In this document: piece after piece, positions 52,220 to 60,709 of the stretch
Layout: every line of letters starts with the position of its first letter
Position numbering within the stretch: the first letter of the stretch is position 1
Made by a program: the position numbers and the translations under genes
The notes under the pieces: model-generated
Databases searched by the model: none
What the model saw: only the letters and a program-made list of their open reading frames with translations
What the model was told of the DNA's origin: nothing
Assembly: GCF_036170895.1 (NCBI RefSeq)
Contig: NZ_CP108036.1
Coordinates: 7,971,501 to 8,035,500, forward strand
Source: Streptomyces erythrochromogenes
GTDB lineage: Bacteria > Actinomycetota > Actinomycetes > Streptomycetales > Streptomycetaceae
DNA length: 64,000 bases
Reading direction: 5' to 3'

Positions 52220-52693
52220 TCAGCGGTCGGCCGGGCTCAGCAGAGAGGCGGCTGCGGCGATGAAGGCGACGGACGCTTCCTTGGCAGCATGCCGCCGTGC
52301 GTCCAGCTCGGTGCGGTCTGCCGCCTTGCGCAGCGCGTACGTGGCGTCTGCGGCCTGCTGGGCGGCGACTGCCAGTTCGGGGACCAGGACCTGAAGGCGG
52401 ATGTGGGGCGCGGTGACTGCCGCCCGGGTGTCGTGGGACCTCGTCTGGGCTTCCAGCTCGTGCTCGGTGCCGGTGGTCCCGGTCAGGGTCAGGCGCTCCC
52501 GGTGGAACATCGCCGATCGGTGCGCGTCCAAGGCGGCCGCGAACTCGGTGACGGCGCCGAGCTGGTCCTGACGGTGGCTGGCGGCGCGCTCCTCGGCGCG
52601 TGCGCTGCGCGCCGAGCGGTGCTGGAGAAGTCCGGCGGTCAGGGCGCCGGCGAGGGTACCGAGCACGGCGACGATCGAAGGCCATATGGACAT
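52220..52693 (-). CDS. membrane-anchored helical protein (pRL2-23/KilB-like)
   Basis: 157 residues from ATG 52693. One N-terminal membrane helix (SIWPSIVAVLGTLAGALTAGLL) is followed by a long charged coiled-coil-like helix (RSARSARAEERAASHRQDQL) and an Ala-rich four-helix region. The same plan is found in Streptomyces plasmid proteins described as pRL2-23 or KilB-like, linked to conjugative plasmids or their integration; that link is remembered and tentative. No transfer genes are nearby. Confidence 0.6.
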   Translation of the reverse strand: MSIWPSIVAVLGTLAGALTAGLLQHRSARSARAEERAASHRQDQLGAVTEFAAALDAHRSAMFHRERLTLTGTTGTEHELEAQTRSHDTRAAVTAPHIRLQVLVPELAVAAQQAADATYALRKAADRTELDARRHAAKEASVAFIAAAASLLSPADR

Positions 52694-52822
52694 GGGGTGT
52701 TGGGTCCTCTCGGGCAGGGAGCACACTCCATGATCACTTGCCCCGAGCAGCCGCCCGGCACACGTGAGCAGGAGCGGGCCCGCCGCCACCTGCCGCCCCG
52801 GGCAGCAGCCTCGCGTTCACGG

Positions 52823-52851
52823 CAGAAGGCCCCGCGTCGCGGGGCCTTCTG
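52823..52851. terminator. perfect hairpin after the scabin-like gene
   Basis: CAGAAGGCCCCGCG (52823-52836) and its complement (52838-52851) form a near-continuous palindrome (realistically an 11-12-bp stem with a 5-base loop). It starts 44 bases after the stop of the ADP-ribosyltransferase-like gene in its direction. Confidence 0.7.
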
Positions 52852-52894
52852 TGTTCCCGTGGCGCCTTTGCGGCACAACGGGTTGCTGCTGGGT

Positions 52895-53602
52895 TCAGCG
52901 CGCCAAGGTGTAGCCGGCAGGCTCGGACTTGTAGGGAGCGAAGCCGGAGTTCTCCTTGCAGCCGAGCTGTTCCCAGGTCTTCTCGTTGGTGACCGGGTCG
53001 GTGCCGGTCAGCCGGTACTTGCACGCCCCCTTGATGAAGTTGCCGTCGACGCCGCCGGGGAAGTCGATCTCCTTGTTCCACAGGTACGGCGACTGGTAGT
53101 TGTTCACCCGCGCCGTCGCGTTCACGTCGATGCCGCCGGGCGCGTAGATCTCGTACACCCAGCCGGTCTGCTCCGCACCGTACGTGGCGAACCTCTTCGC
53201 CACCGAAACGTCGCAGCTGGTGCTGAGGTGGGCACTGAGCTGGCCCCCGCCCTTGACGATGTACTCCGCCAACGGGGTGAGCTGGTCCCCGCGGGGGGTG
53301 AAGCCCGTCCGGAAGATCTCCTCGACCGTTTCCCGGGTGTCACCGCGCCACAGGGTGTTGACGTCGTTGCGCCACTGCCAGCGCTCGCTGGAGGCCTTGG
53401 CCGCGACCGAGCGGGCGATCTGCGGAATGGTGGTGGTGCGCCACCAGTCGATGGCGCGGTATTCGACGACCGGTCCACAGGGGGCGGTGGTCTCGTCCTC
53501 TGCGGCGGGTGCCGCTGCGGCGGACGGTGTGATGGCGGCGGAGAGCAGGAACGTGGCGGCGAGGACTCGGAGAGCGACCTTCAGCATGGCATGACGACCC
53601 AT
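52895..53602 (-). CDS. secreted scabin-like mono-ADP-ribosyltransferase
   Basis: 235 residues from ATG 53602 (ATG 53587 also possible). A Sec signal peptide (LRVLAATFLLSAAITPSAAAA) precedes an R-S-E class ART fold: Arg86 in LWRGDTR, Ser127-Thr-Ser129 in HLSTSCD, and Glu178 in LWNKEIDFPGGVD. VYEIYAPGGIDVNATA and FPGG strongly recall Scabin and the pierisins, which modify guanine bases of DNA or nucleotides. The pierisin/Scabin Gln-x-Glu is Asn176-Lys-Glu178 here. It is a candidate secreted toxin against neighbours, insects or plants. No immunity gene is evident. Confidence 0.8.
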   Translation of the reverse strand: MGRHAMLKVALRVLAATFLLSAAITPSAAAAPAAEDETTAPCGPVVEYRAIDWWRTTTIPQIARSVAAKASSERWQWRNDVNTLWRGDTRETVEEIFRTGFTPRGDQLTPLAEYIVKGGGQLSAHLSTSCDVSVAKRFATYGAEQTGWVYEIYAPGGIDVNATARVNNYQSPYLWNKEIDFPGGVDGNFIKGACKYRLTGTDPVTNEKTWEQLGCKENSGFAPYKSEPAGYTLAR

Positions 53603-53819
53603 CAGTCAAATGGTGGGGTGAGCGACATCCCCTGTATATAGAGGGGCCGCGGGCCGCCGGGCATGGTCGGGCGGATGATCCACTCGCATGGGTGGATCAG
53701 TCATATCGGGAGTTCCGGCAACGCTGCGAGCAGGCTGGGCGTGACGTTCGAGGGCCCGGTCCACTCTCTCGGCCGACACCGACGTGGGGCGGAGGCCCGA
53801 AGCCGGGTAGGCGCCATCC
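53603..53819. other. divergent intergenic region
   Basis: About 217 bases. CTGTATATAGAGG near 53631 is AT-rich and close to the scabin-like gene start, a candidate -10 region. No gene seen. Confidence 0.35.
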
Positions 53820-54377
53820 ATGAACACGAAAACGCTCGACCCCGCGAAGGCCGCCCCCGCCCTGAACGCCGCTTCCGGGCGGTGGCTGACGACCCTGGGC
53901 CGCATCGAACGGACCACAGTGGCCGACCCGGCGATCCGCGTCCTCCAGCGGGGGATCCGCTCGCTCCCGTTGGGCGAGGTGAGGGACCTGCTGAAGGGAA
54001 GGCCGCTGGGCCATCCCCTCCATCCCGTCCTCGTCCAGGTGCCCATCGGATGCTGGCTCTCCGCCGCGGTACTGGACGTCGTACCCGGCGAGCGCCGCGG
54101 GGCCACGACCCTGACGGCCGTCGGCCTGGCGGGTGTGGCCCCCGCCGCGATCGCCGGCTGGGCGGACTGGGCCGACCAGCCGCCCGAGCAGGCCCGGGTC
54201 GGCCTGGCCCACGCGGCCTCCAACGCGGTCGCCGTCAGCTGCTACGCGGTCTCCCTCGCGGCGCGCCTGGGCGGACGCCCGATGAAGGGCAGGATGTGGG
54301 GATGGGCCGGGCTGGCGGCGGTGGCCGTCACCGGGGCTCTGGGCGGCCACATCGCCTTCCGGCAGGACACTCCCTAG
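53820..54377 (+). CDS. DUF2231 membrane protein
   Basis: 185 residues from ATG 53820. The DUF2231 core is GHPLHPVLVQVPIGCWLSAAVLDV followed by helices at about 100-125 and 130-150 and a final GALGGHIAF. This family resembles small heme/cytochrome-like or vitamin K-type membrane proteins, often next to Rieske or ferredoxin genes; here none is adjacent. Inner-membrane protein with four helices. Stops of this gene and dhaK lie six bases apart. Confidence 0.85.
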   Translation: MNTKTLDPAKAAPALNAASGRWLTTLGRIERTTVADPAIRVLQRGIRSLPLGEVRDLLKGRPLGHPLHPVLVQVPIGCWLSAAVLDVVPGERRGATTLTAVGLAGVAPAAIAGWADWADQPPEQARVGLAHAASNAVAVSCYAVSLAARLGGRPMKGRMWGWAGLAAVAVTGALGGHIAFRQDTP

Positions 54378-54383
54378 AGGCGG

Positions 54384-55388
54384 TCAGCGGCCCCAGCGCA
54401 GGGCCGGCGTCTGCACCGGCGCGTCCCACAGCCGCAGGAATTCCTCGTCGGCCCGGCACAGGGTCACCGAGCACCCCGCCATGTCCAGCGACGTGACGTA
54501 GTTCCCGACGAGGGTCCGCGCCACCGGTACGCCGCGGTCCGCGAGCACCCGCGCCACCTCCGCGTGGAACCCGTACAGCTCCAACAGCGGCGTCGCGCCC
54601 ATCCCGTTCACCAGGGCCAGGACCGGTCCGTCGGCCGGGGCCACGTTCGCCAGGTCGTCCAGTACGGCGCCCACCGCGAAATCCGCGATCTCGCGGGCCG
54701 ACATCATCGGGCGGCGCTCACGGCCGGGCTCGCCGTGGATGCCGATGCCGAGTTCGAGCTCGCCGTCCGGCAGGTCGAAGGTGGGGCTGCCCTTGGCGGG
54801 CGTGGTGCAGGCGCTCAGGGCCACGCCGAAGCTGCGGGAGGCCTCGTTGACCCGCTTGGCCACCGTCGCGACCTGCTCCAGCGGAGCGCCCTCCTCGGCG
54901 GCGGCCCCGGCGATCTTCTCGACGAAGAGGGTGGCTCCGGTGCCGCGCCGGCCGGCGGTGTAGAGGCTGTCGGTGACGGCCACGTCGTCGTCGACGAGCA
55001 CGCGCTCGACCCGGATGCCGTCCTCCTCGGCGAGTTCGGCGGCCATGTCGAAGTTCAGAACGTCCCCGGTGTAGTTCTTGACGATGAACAGCACCCCCTG
55101 GCCGGAGTCCACGGCCTTGGCCGCCCGCAGGACCTGGTCGGGCACGGGGGAGGTGAACACCTCGCCCGGACAGGCGGCGGACAGCATGCCGGGGCCGACG
55201 AAGCCGGCGTGCAGGGGCTCGTGACCGGAGCCGCCGCCGGACACCAGGCCGACCCGCCCGCCCTCGCGCGCGCCCTTGCGCACGACGACCCGGGCCTCCG
55301 GATCCACGTCCAGCTCCGGGTGGGCGGCGGCCAGCCCGCGCAGGGCGTCGGCGACCACGGTCTGGGGATTGTTGATCAGCATTCTCAC
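54384..55388 (-). CDS. dhaK: dihydroxyacetone kinase subunit DhaK
   Basis: 334 residues from GTG 55388 (VRMLINNPQT), with GGGAG just upstream. The glycine motif GLVSGGGSGHEPLHAGFVG and the substrate His in ELGIGIHGEPGRERRP (E. coli His218 equivalent, which holds dihydroxyacetone covalently) are intact. DhaK needs DhaL, with ADP and DhaM (PTS) or ATP, to phosphorylate dihydroxyacetone. In most genomes dhaK-dhaL-dhaM are contiguous; here the gene stands alone before a convergent DUF2231 gene, so the partner must be elsewhere or is missing. Confidence 0.92.
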   Translation of the reverse strand: MRMLINNPQTVVADALRGLAAAHPELDVDPEARVVVRKGAREGGRVGLVSGGGSGHEPLHAGFVGPGMLSAACPGEVFTSPVPDQVLRAAKAVDSGQGVLFIVKNYTGDVLNFDMAAELAEEDGIRVERVLVDDDVAVTDSLYTAGRRGTGATLFVEKIAGAAAEEGAPLEQVATVAKRVNEASRSFGVALSACTTPAKGSPTFDLPDGELELGIGIHGEPGRERRPMMSAREIADFAVGAVLDDLANVAPADGPVLALVNGMGATPLLELYGFHAEVARVLADRGVPVARTLVGNYVTSLDMAGCSVTLCRADEEFLRLWDAPVQTPALRWGR

Positions 55389-55620
55389 GTGTATCTCCCG
55401 GGGGTGACAGGTGACTCTCTGAGCAGCGTTTTTGCAGGTCGGAATGAACGACGATCGATATTGACCCGGGCGGTCCTCCGCTCTTTCGTCCGGCGCGCCG
55501 ACCGCGTGCCGCGCACTCCGACGGTAGGGGAGTCCGCCCCGCAGATGCAGGCAGACGAGTATCCGGGCGTGGCACACGCCTGACGCGGCACCACTTGCCC
55601 CGGTCGCAGGCGGGACAGGC

Positions 55621-55655
55621 CGATGGCCGGCGCCCCGTGGGGGTGCCGGCCATCG
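55621..55655. terminator. terminator of the paired DUF21/CBS genes
   Basis: CGATGGCCGGC (55621-55631) pairs with GCCGGCCATCG (55645-55655), with CCCC/GGGG extending the stem inside. It is 18 bases after the stop at 55673 on the minus strand. Confidence 0.7.
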
Positions 55656-55672
55656 TGCTGCTCGGGTCGGGG

Positions 55673-56698
55673 TCAGGCGTCGGCGTCGTGGGCGGCGCCG
55701 ACGAGTTCTTCGAGCAGGTCTTCCATGGTGACGAAGCCGAGGACGGTGCCCTGGGCGCCGGTGACGGCGGCGAGGTGGGTCCCGGCCGCGCGCATGGCGG
55801 TCATGGTGTCGTCGAGCGGGGTGTCGAGGGCGACCTCGGTGACGGTGTGCAGGGCGCCGCGCGGGAACGGAGCGGTGCGGTCGGCGGCGCCGAGGGCGTC
55901 CTTGATGTGGAGGTAGCCCAGGATCTCGTCGCCGGGTCCGGTGACCGGCAGGCGGGAGAAGCCGTGGGCGGCGGCCGCCCGTTCCAGGCCCTGGGGGGTG
56001 ATGTCGTGGGCGACGGTGACGACCCGGTCGAGGGGGGTCATGATGTCGCCGACGGGCCGGGTGCCGAGCTCCAGGGCGTCCTGAAGGCGTTCGCCGTCCT
56101 CGGGAGCGAGGAGGCCGGCGGCGCTGGAGTCCTTGATCAGGCGGGCGAGTTCGTCGTCCGTGAACACGGATCCGACTTCGTCCTTCGGGTCGACCTTCAA
56201 CAGGCGCAGCATGGCGTTGGCGAAGGCGTTGATGCCGAAGACGAACGGGCGCAGCGTGCGGGTGAGGGCCACGAGGGGCGGGCCGAGGAGCAGTGCGGTC
56301 GGCGCCGGGGCGGCGAGCGCGATGTTCTTCGGCACCATCTCGCCGACCAGCATGTGCAGGTACGTCGCCAGGGTGAGCGCTATGACGAACGCGATCGGGT
56401 GGATCAGCGACTCGGGGACGCCGATGGCCTGGAACGGGGGCTCCAGCAGATGCGCGATGGCCGGTTCGGCGACCGCGCCGAGGACGAGGGAGGACACGGT
56501 GATACCGAGCTGGGCGGTCGCCATCATCGCGGAGAGGTGCTCAAGCCCCCACAGCGTGGTCTTCGCCCGCCGGTCGCCCTTCAGCGCCGCCGGTTCGATC
56601 TGGCTGCGCCGTACGGAGATCAGGGCGAACTCGGCACCGACGAAGAAGGCATTGGTGATCAGGGTGAAGGCGCCGATCAGCAACTGGATCGCGGTCAT
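55673..56698 (-). CDS. CNNM/hemolysin-C-type transporter (DUF21-CBS), short form
   Basis: 341 residues from ATG 56698 (ATGA overlap with the upstream paralogue). The DUF21 domain has four helices (AIQLLIGAFTLITNAFFVGAEFALISVRRSQIE and VGEMVPKNIALAAP), then two CBS motifs (RPVGDIMTPLDRVVTV and TPLDDTMTAMRAAGTHLAAVTG). Unlike its neighbour it lacks the C-terminal CorC_HlyC domain. These proteins are divalent-cation (Mg/Co) transport or homeostasis factors; the pair probably forms a heterodimer. Confidence 0.88.
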   Translation of the reverse strand: MTAIQLLIGAFTLITNAFFVGAEFALISVRRSQIEPAALKGDRRAKTTLWGLEHLSAMMATAQLGITVSSLVLGAVAEPAIAHLLEPPFQAIGVPESLIHPIAFVIALTLATYLHMLVGEMVPKNIALAAPAPTALLLGPPLVALTRTLRPFVFGINAFANAMLRLLKVDPKDEVGSVFTDDELARLIKDSSAAGLLAPEDGERLQDALELGTRPVGDIMTPLDRVVTVAHDITPQGLERAAAAHGFSRLPVTGPGDEILGYLHIKDALGAADRTAPFPRGALHTVTEVALDTPLDDTMTAMRAAGTHLAAVTGAQGTVLGFVTMEDLLEELVGAAHDADA

Positions 56699-58026
56699 CG
56701 GCCCTGCTCCTCGGTGATGGGGGAACCGGCGGGGGCGGTGATCGACACCCGGTCTGCGCGGTGGTGCTCTATGTCCAGTACGGACAGCTCCCAGCCGTGG
56801 ACGCTCACGGTGTCGCCCTCGACGGGGATGCGCTCCAGGCGGGTGGCGATCAGGCCGGCCAGTGTCTCGTACGGGCCCTCGGGCGCAGCCAGGCCGATCT
56901 CCGCCAGCTCGTCGAGGCGGACACTCCCCTCCGCCTCCCACACCTTCCGGCCGTCCTGCTCAGGGCCCTCGATGAGGTCGGGGACCTCCATCGGGTCGTG
57001 TTCGTCGCGGACCTCACCGACGACCTCTTCGATGATGTCCTCGACGGTGGCGACTCCCGCGGTGCCGCCGTACTCGTCGATGACCACGGCCATGGTGCGG
57101 GCCCTGCGCAGCCGTCCGAGCAGGCGGTCCACGGTCAGGGAGTGCGGCACGAGCAGGGGCTCGGTGATCAGGTCCGTGACGGGGGTGCCGTCGCGCTTCT
57201 CCTCTTCCAGGGCGAGCACGTCGCGGATGTGGAGGGTGCCGATCACGTTGTCCAGGGCGTCGCGGTAGACCGGGAAGCGCGAGATGCCGGTGGCCAGCGT
57301 CAGTTTCGCGGCGTCGGCCGCGGTGGCGCGGGCCTCCAGGGCCTGTACGTCCACCCGCGGGGTCATCACGTTCTCCGCCGTCAGCTCCGCCAGGTGAACG
57401 GTCCTGACGAACAGCTCGGCCGAGTCCGCCTCGATCGCACCCTGGCGGGCGGAGTGCTGGACGAGCGCGACCAGCTCCGCCGGCGTACGGGCGGAGGCCA
57501 GCTCCTCGGCGGGCTCCAGCCCGAAACGGCGCACCAGCCGGTTCGCGGTGTTGTTCAGGTGCCGGATCAGCGGCGCGAAAGCGGCGGTGAAGCCGCGCTG
57601 CGGGCCCGCGACGACCTTCGCCACGGCCAGCGGGTGCGAGATGGCCCAGTTCTTCGGCACCAGCTCGCCGACCACCATCAGGACGACCGTGGACAGGGCC
57701 ACGCCCAGCAGGGTCGCGGTGGCGGAGACGGCCCCGGCGGGCAGTCCGGCGGCCTCCAGCGGGCCTCGTAGGAGGGCGGAGACGGACGGCTCGGACAGCA
57801 TGCCGATCACCAGCGAGGTCAGCGTGATGCCCAGCTGGGCACCGGACAACTGGAACGTGAGGCGCTTGGCGGCCTTCAGCGCGCCCTCGGCGCCCCGCTC
57901 GCCGGCCGCGGCGGCTCGTTCGAGCTCGCTGCGCTCGACCGTGGTGAGAGAGAACTCGGCGGCGACGAACACCGCGCACGCCAGCGTCAGGCCCAGCGCG
58001 AGAAGCAGCAGGAGGACTTCGGTCAC
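56695..58026 (-). CDS. CNNM/hemolysin-C-type transporter (DUF21-CBS-CorC)
   Basis: 443 residues from GTG 58026, with AGGGG upstream. DUF21 helices occupy about 1-190 (EVLLLLLALGLTLACAVFVAAEFSL and VGELVPKNWAISHPLAV), two CBS domains about 205-330 (NVMTPRVDVQALEA, AVVIDEYGGTAGVATVEDIIEEVVGE), and a CorC_HlyC domain at the end (GPYETLAGLIATRLERIPVEGD and VLDIEHHRADRVSI). It likely works with the coupled short paralogue in Mg/Co efflux. Confidence 0.9.
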   Translation of the reverse strand: MTEVLLLLLALGLTLACAVFVAAEFSLTTVERSELERAAAAGERGAEGALKAAKRLTFQLSGAQLGITLTSLVIGMLSEPSVSALLRGPLEAAGLPAGAVSATATLLGVALSTVVLMVVGELVPKNWAISHPLAVAKVVAGPQRGFTAAFAPLIRHLNNTANRLVRRFGLEPAEELASARTPAELVALVQHSARQGAIEADSAELFVRTVHLAELTAENVMTPRVDVQALEARATAADAAKLTLATGISRFPVYRDALDNVIGTLHIRDVLALEEEKRDGTPVTDLITEPLLVPHSLTVDRLLGRLRRARTMAVVIDEYGGTAGVATVEDIIEEVVGEVRDEHDPMEVPDLIEGPEQDGRKVWEAEGSVRLDELAEIGLAAPEGPYETLAGLIATRLERIPVEGDTVSVHGWELSVLDIEHHRADRVSITAPAGSPITEEQGR

Positions 58027-58371
58027 CGTGCCACCCCTGCTTCCCGGCTCGGAATCTGCGGGCAGGGCGTGGCACGGCTCGTACTGGGAGGTTCACCCAT
58101 TGCGGGTCTGCTGCTCCTTCTTCCATCGGCGGACCCAGCCGGGTCCGGTCTGCTGCGCGCGGCGGGACAGTATCCGCCCGACCATGGTAAAGGGCGGGCA
58201 AAACTCCTGGCTGGTCCGGGTGGCCGAGCCCCTCCCCGCCGCTCCTGTGCTTCTACATGTGGGTGGATAGTGCCCGAGCGCCGCCGGTGCGGCCGGCCCG
58301 GCGGCCGGAGTCGTCGGCGGAACCGAGACGCCGAGGGCGCCGCTGTCATCGTCGAACCGAAAGCGACTGCC
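58027..58371. other. intergenic region, no gene seen
   Basis: 345 bases between the divergent CNNM and acetyltransferase genes. The plus-strand frame of the acetyltransferase is open through much of it but is Arg/Pro-rich and unlike a conserved N terminus, so I do not include it. Promoters for both genes must lie here. Confidence 0.35.
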
Positions 58372-59016
58372 GTGAACCGACTCCCCCCGGACCCGACGGT
58401 GCTCCACCCCTTCCCGGACCAGCCGCGTGTGGTCTTGCTGAAGCCGCTGGTGACGTCCGATCTGATCGATGTCGGGGAGTACTCCTACTACGACGATCCC
58501 GACGACCCGACTGCGTTCGAGACCCGGAACGTGCTCTACCACTACGGGCCGGAGAGGCTGGTCATCGGGAAGTACTGCGCGCTGGGTACCGGGGCGAGGT
58601 TCATCATGAACGGCGCCAACCACCGTATGGACGGCCCCTCCACCTTTCCCTTCCCCGTCATGGGCGGCTCCTGGGCGGAGCACTTCGACCTGCTCACCGG
58701 CCTGCCGGTCAGGGGAGACACGGTGGTCGGCAACGACGTCTGGTTCGGCCACCACGCCATGGTCATGCCCGGAGTGCGCATCGGGCACGGCGCGATCGTC
58801 GCCTCCGGTGCCGTCGTCGTGGACGACGTCCCCGACTACGGCATCGTGGGCGGGAACCCGGCCAGGCTCATCCGCACCCGCTACAGCGAGGACGACATCG
58901 CCCGCCTGCTTTCGCTGGCGTGGTGGGACTGGCCCGCGGAGCACCTCACGGAACACGTCCGGACCCTCATGTCCGGCACGATCGCAGACCTCGAAGAGGT
59001 CGCCCCCCGAGGCTGA
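58372..59016 (+). CDS. hexapeptide xenobiotic acetyltransferase (Vat/CatB-like)
   Basis: 214 residues from GTG 58372. The left-handed beta-helix (LbetaH) family start YSYYDDP is followed by VIGKYCALGTGARFIMNGANHRMDG, where the His is the catalytic residue; then GDTVVGNDVWFGHHAMVMPGVRIGHGAIVASGAVV and the cap helix IARLLSLAWWDWP. Vat enzymes acetylate streptogramin A and CatB-type enzymes chloramphenicol; which one, if any, this uses is open. There is no clear ribosome site. Confidence 0.85.
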   Translation: MNRLPPDPTVLHPFPDQPRVVLLKPLVTSDLIDVGEYSYYDDPDDPTAFETRNVLYHYGPERLVIGKYCALGTGARFIMNGANHRMDGPSTFPFPVMGGSWAEHFDLLTGLPVRGDTVVGNDVWFGHHAMVMPGVRIGHGAIVASGAVVVDDVPDYGIVGGNPARLIRTRYSEDDIARLLSLAWWDWPAEHLTEHVRTLMSGTIADLEEVAPRG

Positions 59017-59152
59017 GCATTCCCGTCGCGTCCACGATCCGGTGCGGCGGGCGGCCCGGTCGGCGCCTGCAAGAGCAGCCGTCCGGCAGCGGGTTCCCGG
59101 GCGACTGGGCCGTACCGACCACCATCAGCAGCGCCAGGCACGGCGTGCTGCA

Positions 59153-59164
59153 TACTGGCCAGTA
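59153..59164. promoter_or_regulatory. 12-bp palindrome TACTGGCCAGTA
   Basis: A perfect palindrome 51 bases after the BlaI-type gene's stop. Its location at the 3' end makes an operator role uncertain; it could be a weak terminator element. Confidence 0.35.
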
Positions 59165-59214
59165 CGGTGGCGACGTAGGTCCGGAGCCGGGCGGCGGCGC
59201 GCGGGTGAAAGCGG

Positions 59215-59619
59215 TCAGTCTTCTCCTTCGCCGGGGGTCCGGGCCAGCAGGTCCCTCAGGACGCGCTCGTCGCCGGGCGGCAGTGCGGTGATGAAGCTGG
59301 CCAGCACCGCCTCCCGGTCCGCCTCGGCGTCCAGTACCTTCCGCATCCGCAGCGCGGCCAGTCCCGACTCGTCCGCGACCGGTGTCCACTCGAAGGAACG
59401 GCCCGTGCGCCGGCGGGCGACGGCGCCCTTGGCGTGCAGTCGGGTCAGGATGGTCATCACGGTCGTGTACGCGAGGCCGCCGCCGAGGTGCTCCTGCACC
59501 CAGGCCGCGTTGGCCGGCCCGGGCGCGGCGTGGAGGGCGGCCAATGCCTGCGCCTCCAGCTCACCCTGGCCGCGGCGGCGGGAAGGCCGGGCGCTGCCGC
59601 CTGCGATCCGGTCCGTCAT
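59215..59619 (-). CDS. BlaI/MecI-type winged-helix repressor
   Basis: 134 residues from ATG 59619, with GAAGG upstream. Penicillinase-repressor layout: LEAQALAALHAAPGPANAAWVQEHLGGGLAYTTVMTILTRLHAKGAVARRRTGRSFEWTP, with a C-terminal dimerisation helix (VLASFITALPPGDERVLRDLLAR). Family members bind TACA-type dyads and are cleaved by BlaR1 or respond to redox. No M56 protease gene is adjacent. A CTACA-N4-TGTAG dyad lies between this gene and terD. Confidence 0.88.
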   Translation of the reverse strand: MTDRIAGGSARPSRRRGQGELEAQALAALHAAPGPANAAWVQEHLGGGLAYTTVMTILTRLHAKGAVARRRTGRSFEWTPVADESGLAALRMRKVLDAEADREAVLASFITALPPGDERVLRDLLARTPGEGED

Positions 59620-59757
59620 GCCTTCACCCTCCCCGCCCCTCGGCTCCGCCGACCGTCGCGGAGCGGTTCATCGTACTGATCGGTAACCCTCGCCGTCGTG
59701 CGGTGTCCGTGTGCTGTCGGCGTCCGCGGCCGTCAGCGTGGGTCTCCCACAATATTT

Positions 59758-59771
59758 CTACACCAATGTAG
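59758..59771. promoter_or_regulatory. BlaI-type dyad CTACA-N4-TGTAG
   Basis: CTACACCAATGTAG fits the TACA/TGTA operator of the BlaI family. It is in the divergent spacer, 68 bases upstream of terD and 138 from the BlaI-type start, in an AT-rich patch that also suggests a promoter. It suggests that the repressor controls itself and terD. Confidence 0.6.
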
Positions 59772-59839
59772 ATTTCAGGCTCCGGCACTGGCGCCCGGAA
59801 CCACCGCGTTCCGGCGCCCGGACACGAGAGGGATGCGAC

Positions 59840-60409
59840 ATGGGTGTGAGCCTTTCCAAGGGCGGCAATGTATCGCTGAGCAAGGAGGCCCCGGGCCTGA
59901 CCGCCGTACTGGTCGGCCTGGGCTGGGACGTCCGCACGACCACGGGCACCGACTACGACCTCGACGCCAGTGCGCTGCTCGTGGGGGAGTCGGGGAAGGT
60001 CGCTTCCAGCGGCAACTTCGTCTTCTACAACAACCTCAAGAGCCCCGACGGGTCGGTCGAGCACACCGGTGACAACCTCACGGGCGAGGGTGAGGGCGAC
60101 GACGAGGTCATCAAGGTCGACCTCGCCGCCGTCCCCGCGGACGTCACGAAGATCGTCTTTCCGGTCTCCATCCACGAGGCCGAGAGCCGCGGGCACAGCT
60201 TCGGCCAGGTCCGCAACGCCTTCATCCGCGTCGTCAACCAGGCGGGCGGCACCGAACTCGCCCGCTACGACCTCTCCGAGGACGCCGCGACAGAGACCGC
60301 GATGATCTTCGGTGAGCTCTACCGCAACGGCGCGGAGTGGAAGTTCCGCGCGGTCGGCCAGGGTTACGCCTCCGGCCTGGCCGGCATCACCGCCGACTTC
60401 GGCGTGTAA
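59840..60409 (+). CDS. terD: TerD-family tellurium/stress protein
   Basis: 189 residues from ATG 59840 (GAGAGGG upstream). It starts [28 protein letters not shown] and has [35 protein letters not shown] and [26 protein letters not shown], all TerD hallmarks with the Ca-binding Asp pairs. TerD proteins are implicated in tellurite resistance, calcium signalling and development in Streptomyces. It is probably under a BlaI-type repressor, judged by the upstream dyad. Confidence 0.93.
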   Translation: MGVSLSKGGNVSLSKEAPGLTAVLVGLGWDVRTTTGTDYDLDASALLVGESGKVASSGNFVFYNNLKSPDGSVEHTGDNLTGEGEGDDEVIKVDLAAVPADVTKIVFPVSIHEAESRGHSFGQVRNAFIRVVNQAGGTELARYDLSEDAATETAMIFGELYRNGAEWKFRAVGQGYASGLAGITADFGV

Positions 60410-60709
60410 GGCGTGTCAGGCGTGTAAGGGGACGGGCGGCTGGGCGGGCCGGTATGCACCCCGCCCGAGCCGCCGTACCCGGGGGCGGCGCACGGCCCCG
60501 AAGACCTCAGGGGCCCGCCGGGTCGGGGGCCGACGGCACGGGAGGCCGCGGTGTGGTGCTGCTCGACAGTGACGGCCGGGGGTGCTCGTACGGTGCCGGG
60601 CTCCACGGCGTGGGGGCGGGCACGGGCGCGGGCTTGAACGGTCCGGCCGCCTCGTCTCCCCGCGCTCGGATCCCGGCCTGCCGGAACCCCCCCGACGAAT
60701 CGGGCAGTT
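60410..60709. other. gene-poor stretch after terD
   Basis: About 300 bases. GGCGTGT occurs three times close together at about 60401-60426. The rest is Pro-rich in all frames. It contains the degenerated 3' end of the P450 remnant's frame; no gene is assigned. Confidence 0.35.
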
